Source of the DNA: 2-02-FULL-55-14 sp964581115
GTDB lineage: Bacteria; Bacteroidota; Ignavibacteria; UBA10030
NCBI GenBank assembly: GCA_964581115.1
Contig: CAZOMY010000067.1
Span: forward strand, 1 to 6,977
Direction of reading: 5' to 3'
Length of the DNA stretch: 6,977 nt
Positions 1 to 5,046 of this stretch are shown here, in pieces. The position numbers and the translations under genes are program-made. Each line of letters opens with the position of its first letter. Positions within the stretch are counted from its first letter, which is position 1. Under the pieces are notes generated by a model that did no database searches, was not told the DNA's origin, and was given only the letters and a program-made list of their open reading frames with translations.

Positions 1-60
1 CGGATATCTGGAAGGCGCATTCTGCTCTACGTCCCGCAGGGGCCAGAGGTCCACTACTAA

Positions 61-76
61 CGCCGCGTTAGCGGCG
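61..76. terminator. GC stem-loop spanning the stop codon of the small ORF
   Basis: CGCCGC (61-66) and GCGGCG (71-76) form a perfect 6-bp stem closed by a GTTA loop. On the minus strand the loop contains the TAA stop of the 64-aa ORF. A second, overlapping palindrome (TAACGC-C-GCGTTA, 58-70) shares these bases. No T-run follows on either strand, so a classical intrinsic terminator is not shown; it could equally be part of a dispersed palindromic repeat. Confidence 0.3.
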
Positions 77-262
77 AACCTCTCCCCACATGATGCGCAG
101 CATGAAACCGAATTCCCTGATTACCCCTGGCTTCAACTTGGCACGTTTCGGAGGCCAGCCTTGAACGTGCTCAGGGGCAAAGAACTCATCACGCAGACCG
201 ACATGAAGGTTCCGCGACCCTTCCCGAGACAGGATGCCTCGCAAACTATTCATCCTCACCAC
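68..262 (-). CDS. Small hypothetical protein (64 aa), doubtful
   Basis: I do not recognise this protein. It is basic and Arg-rich, has no signal peptide, and contains no motif I can name; the middle reads 'GLRDEFFAPEHVQGWPPKRAK'-like (around residues 22-42) and the end 'GEVRR'. In its favour, a purine-rich GAGGAGAGG (minus strand, 273-265) lies just before two consecutive GTG codons (262 and 259), and an in-frame ATG follows at 253, so a start in this cluster is plausible. The stop codon lies in the loop of a perfect GC stem-loop (61-76). Against it, it is short, has no partner gene, and sits beside a CCCGCAGGG-type palindromic stretch, so it could be a chance ORF within a dispersed repeat. 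The GTG start at 262 gives the longest form; the ATG would give 61 aa. Confidence 0.3.
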   Translation of the reverse strand: MVRMNSLRGILSREGSRNLHVGLRDEFFAPEHVQGWPPKRAKLKPGVIREFGFMLRIMWGEVRR

Positions 263-413
263 GCCCTCTCCTCAGAACAGGTGAGGGACTCGTTGTCTTT
301 CGTTCGGAGGGCTGAGATGTCCCAAAAAGCGCGCAGATGGTGAGATCTGGCGGCCGCATCCCCTTGCCGCTCCAGACCCTCCTCAGAGATGGGGAATTTT
401 CGCAACGCGTACG

Positions 414-1940
414 TCACGGCTTTACCGCCTCGAGCAATCGTAAACGCAACTCTTGAACTTTAGGCTCGCGCTCGGGCGTGAGCGTGAAGAAGATGGAGAT
501 CGACCCGTTCTCGCCGGCAATGTTGAACGTTCCCCGCAACTGGTTCTCCGGAACGACCGGACCGACGCTCTTCACAGCGCCGACCTTCACAAAAAGTGCC
601 TGCGACTGCTTCCGCCACGCTGTCACGCTCGTGTCGAGGAAGAAGTTGTCCGCGAAGAGGCTTGAACGTTCGGCGTCGTTCCAATCGGGCAGGACCTTCA
701 TCAGTTCGTCCTTCCTTTGTTCAAGGATCTCTGAGGGGGGCAGGACACGCCGTTGAAGGTCCGTCAAGTTCACCAGCGTATCGAGAACCGACATGTTGAT
801 GCCGCTGGTACCGGCATACGTAAGGTTGGCGAACGACAGCACCCCGATGCCGTGCTGGAGCATGATGGTCCAGTTGCTGCCGAAGCCCGGCAGACCGCCG
901 CTGTGGCCGACCGCCGTGCGCCCCTCGCAATCGCGGACCCAGTTGAGCCCGTATCCGTAGGCCATCACCATGCCGCACACCCGCCCCCCGGGGAATCGCG
1001 CATTCGGGTTGAACCCGGCGAACCGCCAGGGATGCTGCATCTCGCGCAACGAACTCCGGCGGACCGGTCCGTTGTCGTCGCCGTCACGAGGCGGCCAAGC
1101 CGACATGTGAAAGGCCACGTACTTGCTGAAGTCCTCGATCGACGTGATGAGCCCGCCCATCGCCCCCCACGAGCCGTCGTGAAGCAGGGGCTCTTCGACG
1201 AGTTCGCCGTCTCGGCGCTGGTAGCCAAGGGCCAGCCTCGACGCGGGTATGTCCTTCCACTCCCACGTGGTGCTCGTCATGCCGAGCGGTTTGAAGATGT
1301 GCTCCGTCGTGTACTGCTGATACGGCATTCCGGACACGACGGTCACGATGCGGCCGAGGAGTGCGAAGCCGAGGTTGGCATATTCGAACTCGACGCCCGG
1401 TACGTTCGAGAATGAGATCCCGCCGCGGACGAAGTCGATCAATTCCTGGTCGCTGTCGGCCAACCGGCGGTCGCCCCACGGATTGTCCTCCGGGAACCCT
1501 GCACCGTGCGTCATGAGGTCGCGCACGGTGATGAGCCGCGCATCGGTCGTGAGGAGCTTCAGGCCCTTCATTTCAGGCAGGTAGGTTTCTGCGGGAGCGT
1601 CGAGCTGCAACTTCCCTTCCTCCCACAGCTTCATGACGGCCATCGCCGTGACGCTCTTGCTCATCGAGGCGATGCGGAACAACGTCCGCGCGTCCGCCGT
1701 GATCTTCTTGGAGACGTTCGCTTCTCCGACCTGTCCGGTGTGGATGAGCTGTCCGTCGACGACCACGCCCCAGACGAGCGCGGGAAGCTTACGCCGCTCG
1801 GCGAAGGAGTGGTAGAGCGAGTCGACGACGTATGTCGCCGCTTTCACACGCTCGGCGCGGTCGGTCTGCGTGAAGACGGGGGGATGGTACTGCGCCGCTG
1901 CCGGAAGCAGGACGAGGAGAAGGGCCAGAAGGGTCTTCAT
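414..1940 (-). CDS. Secreted serine hydrolase, class C beta-lactamase/PBP-like family (508 aa)
   Basis: This is a beta-lactamase-family (AmpC/EstB/D-Ala-D-Ala carboxypeptidase fold) serine hydrolase that probably acts in the periplasm. Residues 1-16 are a signal peptide (hydrophobic LLALLLVLL, then AAA before Gln17). The catalytic SxxK is S92-M-S-K95, the second motif is Y187-A-N189, and the third is H346-S-G348, so the active site looks complete. DLMTHGAG (141-148) and GAMGGLITSIEDFSKY (259-274) are further family hallmarks. From about residue 400 to 508 there is a C-terminal extension beyond the catalytic domain; I cannot assign it. The start is the ATG at 1940: it begins the signal peptide and has AAGGA six bases upstream (1951-1947). 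The frame stays open another 152 codons upstream, but that stretch is antisense to the divergent gene. Substrate cannot be read from sequence; esterase, peptidase or carboxypeptidase activity are all possible. Nothing suggests an antibiotic-resistance gene. Confidence 0.9.
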   Translation of the reverse strand: MKTLLALLLVLLPAAAQYHPPVFTQTDRAERVKAATYVVDSLYHSFAERRKLPALVWGVVVDGQLIHTGQVGEANVSKKITADARTLFRIASMSKSVTAMAVMKLWEEGKLQLDAPAETYLPEMKGLKLLTTDARLITVRDLMTHGAGFPEDNPWGDRRLADSDQELIDFVRGGISFSNVPGVEFEYANLGFALLGRIVTVVSGMPYQQYTTEHIFKPLGMTSTTWEWKDIPASRLALGYQRRDGELVEEPLLHDGSWGAMGGLITSIEDFSKYVAFHMSAWPPRDGDDNGPVRRSSLREMQHPWRFAGFNPNARFPGGRVCGMVMAYGYGLNWVRDCEGRTAVGHSGGLPGFGSNWTIMLQHGIGVLSFANLTYAGTSGINMSVLDTLVNLTDLQRRVLPPSEILEQRKDELMKVLPDWNDAERSSLFADNFFLDTSVTAWRKQSQALFVKVGAVKSVGPVVPENQLRGTFNIAGENGSISIFFTLTPEREPKVQELRLRLLEAVKP

Positions 1941-1960
1941 GGAAAGTCCTTGATGGGAAC

Positions 1961-1979
1961 GGAACGTGCCAAACGTTCC
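1961..1979. promoter_or_regulatory. Inverted repeat, possible operator or leader hairpin
   Basis: GGAACGT (1961-1967) and ACGTTCC (1973-1979) are perfect 7-bp arms around a 5-nt spacer. The element begins 21 bp upstream of the minus-strand hydrolase ATG, just upstream of its Shine-Dalgarno, so it would lie in the mRNA leader or over the promoter. A repressor site or a translation-modulating hairpin are both inferences. Its right arm overlaps the neighbouring CCAAAC repeat, so it may be a by-product of that repeat. Confidence 0.35.
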
Positions 1980-1994
1980 AAACATCCAAACATT
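1969..1994. repeat. Short tandem repeat CCAAACrTt, three copies
   Basis: CCAAACGTT (1969-1977), CCAAACAT (1978-1985) and CCAAACATT (1986-1994) lie head to tail with an 8/9-bp period. On the minus strand they read AATGTTTGG, ATGTTTGG, AACGTTTGG. This is the first of four different short-phrase arrays in the intergenic regions of this window. Confidence 0.6.
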
Positions 1995-2093
1995 CCGGAC
2001 CAATGTCCATTCCTCATTCTCACGGGCCCCGATTTGCTTTCCGGCGGGCTTCTCGGCACTTTGCTCCGACCCGATCCCATCCTCATCATCAAC

Positions 2094-3158
2094 ATGCACC
2101 CACGTCACCTCCTCCCCATCCTCATGATCATGGTGCCGGTCCATGCTCAGGACCTCCCGCCAGCCGTCGCCCGAGCGCGATCGATCGTCATCGACAGCAT
2201 GGCGGCCGGACGCATCCCCGGCGTGAGCATCACGGTCACCCGGCATGGTCAAACGATCTGGAGCGAGGGATTCGGCTACGCCGACCTGGAACAGCGCGTT
2301 CCGGCCACACCGCAAACGAGATTCCGGGTGGGCAGCATCTCCAAGGCCATGACCTCGGTCGCGCTGGGTTTGCTCTGGGAGGAAGGACGGATCCATTTCG
2401 ACAGCACGGTCCAGACCTACGTACCGTCATTTCCGCGCAAGCGATGGCCGATCACCATACGCCAGGTCGCCGGACATCTTGCCGGCATCCGGCACTATCG
2501 CGGCCGTGAGATGTACATCTCGAAGAGCTACCCGACCGTCGCGTCGTCGCTCACGATCTTCCAGGATGACTCGTTGCTCTCACCTCCCGGAAGCCGGTAT
2601 CTCTACTCGTCGTATGGCTGGAATCTGTTGAGCGCCGTGACCGAAGGAGCGAGTGGGGAAGAGTTTCTGTCGTTCATGCAGCGACGAGTGTTCACACCGC
2701 TCGGCATGACGCAGACCATGGCCGACCACGTCGACAGCATTATCGCGGGCCGTGCACGATGGTACACCGAGGACTCCCTCGGAACAACCGTCAACGCGCC
2801 GTTCGTCGACAACAGTCACAAGTGGGCGGGGGGTGGATTTCTTTCGACGACCGAGGACCTTGCTAGGTTCGGCAACGCCATGCTCACAGGACAGTTGCTC
2901 AAGAAGGCGACGGTCGACACACTCTGGAAGGTTCAGCGCTTGAACGACGGTCGTCCTACAGTCTACGGCATCGGCTGGTTCAACCGACCCGACCCGTCAG
3001 GTCGTCCGACGGTCGGGCATGCGGGTGGCTCGATCGGAGGGACGGCACAGCTGCTCATCTGGCCGGAGGAGCAGCTCGTCGTGGCGATGCTGGTGAACAG
3101 CGACCGGCCGTTCATTCACCACGCGCAGCGAGTGGCCGAGGAATTGCTCAGAAAGTAG
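2094..3158 (+). CDS. Secreted LACTB-like serine hydrolase (354 aa)
   Basis: This is a second beta-lactamase-fold serine hydrolase, clearly closer to the LACTB (serine beta-lactamase-like) branch than its divergent neighbour. A signal peptide ends near A18 (VHA-Q19). The nucleophile motif is S81-I-S-K84, in the context FRVGSISKAMTSVALGLLWEEGRI. LACTB-type features include G-IPGVSITV (40-48), WSEGFGYADLEQRVP (56-70), VAGHLAGIRHY (125-135), KWAGGGFLSTTEDLARFGNAML (243-264) and H309-A-G311 as the third motif. The second motif is Y171-S-S173, with Ser in place of the usual Asn, as I recall for LACTB relatives. The ATG at 2094 is chosen because it begins the signal peptide; no Shine-Dalgarno is visible. 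The frame stays open 196 codons upstream, but that part is antisense to the other hydrolase. Family members act as peptidases or esterases; the substrate here is unknown. Confidence 0.9.
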   Translation: MHPRHLLPILMIMVPVHAQDLPPAVARARSIVIDSMAAGRIPGVSITVTRHGQTIWSEGFGYADLEQRVPATPQTRFRVGSISKAMTSVALGLLWEEGRIHFDSTVQTYVPSFPRKRWPITIRQVAGHLAGIRHYRGREMYISKSYPTVASSLTIFQDDSLLSPPGSRYLYSSYGWNLLSAVTEGASGEEFLSFMQRRVFTPLGMTQTMADHVDSIIAGRARWYTEDSLGTTVNAPFVDNSHKWAGGGFLSTTEDLARFGNAMLTGQLLKKATVDTLWKVQRLNDGRPTVYGIGWFNRPDPSGRPTVGHAGGSIGGTAQLLIWPEEQLVVAMLVNSDRPFIHHAQRVAEELLRK

Positions 3159-3161
3159 CGC

Positions 3162-3182
3162 GGGGGTGCCCGGTTCACCCTC
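3162..3182 (+). terminator. Weak GC hairpin just after the LACTB-like gene
   Basis: GGGTG (3164-3168) pairs with CACCC (3176-3180) across a 7-nt loop. The stem can extend to 7 bp with a G-U pair. It starts 4 nt after the stop codon, the expected place for a terminator, but no T-run follows, so termination is only possible. Confidence 0.25.
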
Positions 3183-3238
3183 CGGTGCGCAGGTTCCCCC
3201 ACCACCCCTGTATCCCCTCCTCGTCGGTGGACCTTTGT

Positions 3239-3300
3239 TCTCCTGAGATCCTGAACCCCCTTTGCTCATGAATCATGAGCACAGCGGTCTTGGAATGACG
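3239..3300 (-). repeat. Degenerate dispersed palindromic repeat unit, copy 1
   Basis: Read on the minus strand this 62-bp unit begins CGTCATTCC (3300-3292) and ends in GTTCAGGATCTC (about 3256-3245). That resembles the widespread intergenic repeats of the 'GTCATTC... ...GAATCTC' type, which I recall from many bacterial genomes. A perfect 19-bp palindrome (3263-3281) forms its centre. Its end (3239-3255) matches 3434-3450 at 15 of 17 positions, supporting a repeat origin. Confidence 0.45.
3263..3281. repeat. Perfect 19-bp palindrome
   Basis: TGCTCATGA (3263-3271) and TCATGAGCA (3273-3281) are exact inverted copies around a single central A. This is the best palindrome in the window. Its position between convergent genes argues against an operator. 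A hairpin at the core of a dispersed repeat unit, or a protein-binding site, is more likely. Confidence 0.55.
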
Positions 3301-3315
3301 CTGCGTGTCTCACTT

Positions 3316-3366
3316 CGTCATTTCGAACCGCGATTCTCCATTGATCTCCGAACGAAAGCGGATTCG
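3316..3366 (+). repeat. Degenerate dispersed palindromic repeat unit, copy 2
   Basis: The segment begins CGTCATTTCG (3316-3325) and has GCGATTCTCC (3330-3339) and GCGGATTCGC (3358-3367) within it, the same style as copy 1 but in the opposite orientation. Its CGTCATT (3316-3322) is an exact inverted copy of AATGACG (3294-3300), so copies 1 and 2 lie head to head with a 15-nt gap. Boundaries are approximate. Confidence 0.3.
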
Positions 3367-3433
3367 CCTGCCTGACTGGACTGGAACCACGTCAGCAAGC
3401 AGGGAATCTTGCATTGAGGTTGGAGCCCTTTGC

Positions 3434-3450
3434 TCTCCGGAGATGCTGAA
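3434..3450 (-). repeat. Partial repeat unit, match to 3239-3255
   Basis: This 17-bp stretch matches 3239-3255 at 15 of 17 positions and contains the 10-bp palindrome TCTCCGGAGA (3434-3443). Directly upstream, CCCTTTGCTC (3426-3435) repeats 3258-3267 exactly. Together they suggest a third, rearranged fragment of the same repeat family. Confidence 0.35.
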
Positions 3451-3510
3451 TCACCTTCACTCAGAGATCATTGGCACAAAGGGTTCACAATGGCGGTGGC
3501 AACTCTTCAT

Positions 3511-3568
3511 CGTCATGCCGGACCGTGCTCCTTCGCGGTTCTTATCCGAAGGCGGACCCGGCATCTTT
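3511..3568 (+). repeat. Dispersed palindromic repeat unit with nested stems, copy 4
   Basis: The unit starts CGTCATGCCGG and ends CCGGCATCTTT, a typical layout for CGTCATTCCGG...CCGGAATCTT-type elements. The outer stem is ATGCCGG (3515-3521) with CCGGCAT (3558-3564). A nested stem is CCTTCG (3530-3535) with CGAAGG (3547-3552). The two stems are separated by 8 and 5 nt, giving one long imperfect hairpin. No transposase is encoded nearby; such elements are usually non-autonomous. Confidence 0.5.
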
Positions 3569-3622
3569 CAATCGGTCACAGCGATCATTCAGATGGACCC
3601 GATGCATGAGTCACAATTTCCG

Positions 3623-3664
3623 ATACCCAATACCCAAATCAAGATCTATGAGACCCAATACCCA
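3623..3664 (+). repeat. Imperfect 7-bp-period array, consensus ATACCCA
   Basis: In strict 7-bp phase the segment reads ATACCCA (3623), ATACCCA (3630), two divergent heptamers (3637 and 3644), AGACCCA (3651) and ATACCCA (3658). The phase holds across the two unrelated heptamers, which suggests decayed tandem units rather than chance. Confidence 0.6.
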
Positions 3665-3670
3665 CTCACC

Positions 3671-3715
3671 CTTTGTGTTCCTCGTGTCCTTTGTGCTCTT
3701 TGTGGTCTTTCTGTC
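3671..3715 (+). repeat. 9-bp-period array, consensus CTTTGTGkT, five copies
   Basis: Five contiguous nonamers can be read: CTTTGTGTT (3671), CCTCGTGTC (3680), CTTTGTGCT (3689), CTTTGTGGT (3698) and CTTTCTGTC (3707). The array begins immediately after the neighbouring 7-bp array. Phrases of this CTTTGTG type recur, as far as I recall, in intergenic DNA of several environmental lineages; I cannot verify that here. Confidence 0.65.
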
Positions 3716-3751
3716 CGATCCTCCAAGACAGACGCCGAACGATCCCACGCC

Positions 3752-3773
3752 GGCGAAAGAAGAAGTTTTCGCC
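3752..3773. terminator. Stem-loop downstream of htpX
   Basis: GGCGAAA (3752-3758) and TTTCGCC (3767-3773) form a perfect 7-bp stem with an 8-nt purine-rich loop, 72 nt beyond the htpX stop on the minus strand. It could end the lemA-htpX transcript, but there is no T-run after it on that strand, so this is tentative. Confidence 0.3.
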
Positions 3774-3844
3774 AGAAGGACGGAGAAGGGAACGAAAGGG
3801 AAGTCAGAGCAGAAGAAAGGAGATACCGATCAGAATGGCGAGGG

Positions 3845-4804
3845 TCAGCGTGTGGCGGTCGCAGCGTACGCCATGGCTTTCAATGCTTGAATGCGTTTTG
3901 CGATCGGAGGGTGTGTCGCGAACAGGTCGGCGAACATGCCCTCCTTTTCGTTCAGTTTGCGTCCCGTCGGGTCGACGATGCAGAGGTGCGCCGAGCCTTT
4001 GCGGATCGATTCGGTCGGGGCCACCGCCCCTTCGAGTTTCTCCAACGCCGATGCCAGCCCGAGGGGATTTCGCGTCATCTCGGCGGCCGATGCGTCGGCC
4101 AAATACTCGCGCTTGCGCGAAACGAGCATCGCCAGCATCTGCGCAATGACGGGAGCCAGAATGATGGCGATGATCCAGATGATGAACATCAGGCCGCTGC
4201 CGCCAGAGGACGATTTTCGGCGCGAGCCTCCGCCGCCTCCGATCCGCATTGACCGCATCGCTCCGTCGGAGAGGATCAGCACCGACCCGACCAGGGCGGC
4301 AACCACCGTCATCAGCCGGATATCGAAATTGCGGATATGGCTCATCTCGTGAGCGACCACACCTTGGAGCTCGTCACGATTCAAGGTCTTCAGGAGTCCT
4401 TCGGTCACCGCCACGACGCTCGTCTCCGGCGACATGCCCGTGGCGAATGCGTTCGGGTCGGGGTCGGGGACGACCATCACCTTCGGCATCGGCAACCCCG
4501 AGGCAATGCGCATCTCGTCGACGACATTGATAAGCTGCTGATGCGACGCGTTGGCGGCATTGACCTCAACGGCCCCCGTTGAACGAATCACCGCCGCCGC
4601 GCCTCCGTGGGCGCTCCAAAACGCCATCGCGAACCCCGTCCCAATGCCGAAGAGCGAACCGACTGGGAAGAATCCCGCATCGCTCACCGTCCCCAGCACG
4701 AACGCATCCAGACCAAGACCGAGGAAGGCCAGGAAGACGGCAAAGCCGATCATGACCAGGACCGTGAGGCGACGGTTGCGCGACTGTTGCTCGAGGAGAT
4801 TCAA
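3845..4804 (-). CDS. htpX: Membrane zinc metalloprotease HtpX (M48 family, 319 aa)
   Basis: HtpX homologues are inner-membrane zinc endopeptidases that degrade misfolded or damaged membrane proteins. The zinc site is H152-E-M-S-H156, with E233 of EYLAD (233-237) as the expected third ligand; both fit the M48 pattern. Membrane segments lie at about 14-36, 42-62, 163-180 and 205-228, placed as in HtpX. A Gly/Ser/Arg-rich linker (189-204) separates segments 3 and 4. ATHPPIAKRIQAL (296-308) is the usual C-terminal motif, so the protein is full length. The start is TTG at 4804: it gives the typical MNLLEQQSRNRR N-terminus, has AGGGA six bases upstream (4815-4811), and an in-frame TAG four codons upstream rules out anything longer. 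It lies 232 bp downstream of lemA on the same strand, a common pairing. No heat-shock promoter signature was recognised. Confidence 0.95.
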   Translation of the reverse strand: MNLLEQQSRNRRLTVLVMIGFAVFLAFLGLGLDAFVLGTVSDAGFFPVGSLFGIGTGFAMAFWSAHGGAAAVIRSTGAVEVNAANASHQQLINVVDEMRIASGLPMPKVMVVPDPDPNAFATGMSPETSVVAVTEGLLKTLNRDELQGVVAHEMSHIRNFDIRLMTVVAALVGSVLILSDGAMRSMRIGGGGGSRRKSSSGGSGLMFIIWIIAIILAPVIAQMLAMLVSRKREYLADASAAEMTRNPLGLASALEKLEGAVAPTESIRKGSAHLCIVDPTGRKLNEKEGMFADLFATHPPIAKRIQALKAMAYAATATR

Positions 4805-4849
4805 TGGTCGTCCCTAGAAACGATTCGATCACCCGGGTAGAGTAGGCAG

Positions 4850-4888
4850 CCTGCCTGCCTCTCATCGGGCAAGAACTCGGCAGGCAGG
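4850..4888. repeat. 10-bp GC-rich inverted repeat upstream of htpX
   Basis: CCTGCCTGCC (4850-4859) and GGCAGGCAGG (4879-4888) are perfect 10-bp arms around a 19-nt spacer. The hairpin would sit in the htpX leader. The right arm extends to GGCAGGTA (4883-4890), which is also an exact complement of TACCTGCC (4983-4990), so a second, mutually exclusive pairing is possible. Confidence 0.55.
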
Positions 4889-4927
4889 TAAGCACGGACC
4901 GTCAGGCCCAAGCCAGGCTGATATCCA

Positions 4928-4953
4928 AGGACAAAGATCAACGATCTTGTCCT
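4928..4953. repeat. 11-bp hairpin with a 3-nt loop
   Basis: AGGACA (4928-4933) pairs with TGTCCT (4948-4953), and AGATC (4935-4939) pairs with GATCT (4943-4947), leaving one bulged A at 4934 and an AAC loop. This is the strongest hairpin in the window. On the minus strand it lies 84-109 nt after the lemA stop. It is not followed by a T-tract, so RNA processing or stabilisation is as likely as termination. Confidence 0.55.
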
Positions 4954-4984
4954 CTGAAGTCTTCCTGCCCATGACCTGAATGTA

Positions 4985-5046
4985 CCTGCCTACTGCTTAC
5001 TTCTTCGGTTCTCCATTTGACACGCCTGCTTACTGCTCACTTCTTC
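4985..5046 (-). repeat. 22-bp direct repeat overlapping the lemA stop codon
   Basis: The copies at 4985-5006 and 5025-5046 differ at 2 of 22 positions and are offset by 40 bp. Each consists of heptamers of the CTGCYTA type followed by CTTCTTC. The right-hand copy contains the last two Lys codons and the TGA of lemA; the left-hand copy carries the corresponding AAGAAGTAA on the minus strand. An inverted fragment, GTAGGCAG, occurs at 4842-4849. Confidence 0.6.

Larger units (their letters stand above)
1941..2093. promoter_or_regulatory. Shared 153-bp divergent intergenic region between two serine hydrolases
   Basis: Both hydrolase genes must be transcribed outward from this segment, so it should hold both promoters. 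I see no clear sigma-70 pair and no clear Bacteroidota-type TTG/TAnnTTTG pair. The minus-strand gene has AAGGA at 1951-1947, whereas the plus-strand gene lacks a Shine-Dalgarno sequence. The side nearest the minus-strand gene holds an inverted repeat (1961-1979) and a short tandem repeat (1969-1994), described separately. Confidence 0.5.
3159..3844. other. 686-bp non-coding, repeat-rich intergenic region between convergent genes
   Basis: The LACTB-like gene and htpX converge here, so no promoter for either is expected. I found no protein-like ORF; long plus-strand frames here are continuations of the antisense of htpX. In order the region holds a weak hairpin, a C-rich tract (about 3195-3220), several degenerate palindromic repeat units (3239-3568), a 7-bp-period array (3623-3664), a 9-bp-period array (3671-3715), a 7-bp stem-loop (3752-3773) and a purine-rich stretch (about 3755-3830). 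It looks like a repeat sink with possible termination signals. Confidence 0.6.
4805..5036 (-). other. Structured spacer between lemA and htpX
   Basis: This 232-bp gap within the lemA-htpX pair is long for an operon junction and dense in inverted repeats. In transcript order (minus strand) it contains the 22-bp repeat pair bridging the lemA end (5046-4985), an 11-bp-stem hairpin (4953-4928), a small AGCC-A-GGCT palindrome (4919-4911) and a 10-bp GC-rich inverted repeat (4888-4850) ending 45 nt before the htpX start. No T-run terminator is seen. It may be a processing, attenuation or stability element, or a remnant of a small non-autonomous element. Confidence 0.5.

Noticed and set aside
1..60. 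C-terminal end of a plus-strand protein entering from the left edge
   Set aside because: The frame is open to a TAA at 58-60, but about 19 residues with a CCCGCAGGG palindromic core are too few to support a gene; a dispersed repeat is as likely.
263..413. Promoter or RNA gene in the gap between the small ORF and the first hydrolase
   Set aside because: Apart from the purine-rich stretch before the small ORF, I see no promoter pair, tRNA-like fold or strong hairpin.
1506..2093. Upstream extension of the plus-strand LACTB-like frame by 196 codons
   Set aside because: It is antisense to the first hydrolase and precedes a signal peptide at 2094; GC-rich DNA commonly leaves such frames open.
1941..2396. 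Upstream extension of the minus-strand hydrolase frame by 152 codons
   Set aside because: It is antisense to the LACTB-like gene, has no domain character, and would bury an evident signal peptide and Shine-Dalgarno start at 1940.
414..3158. Antibiotic-resistance beta-lactamases
   Set aside because: Both belong to the broad serine hydrolase/PBP-like group, and nothing specific to AmpC-type resistance enzymes or an AmpR-like regulator is seen.
3623..3715. CRISPR array
   Set aside because: Units are only 7-9 bp with no spacers of uniform length, and no cas gene is nearby.
3305..4252. Long plus-strand ORF across the intergenic region and the htpX 3' half
   Set aside because: The right half is antisense to well-supported htpX and the left half translates repeats; no family motif is present.
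4842..5046. A complete miniature transposable element between lemA and htpX
   Set aside because: Inverted GTAGGCAG/CTGCCTAC fragments mark both sides, but there are no clean terminal repeats with target-site duplications; the right end lies inside the lemA stop.
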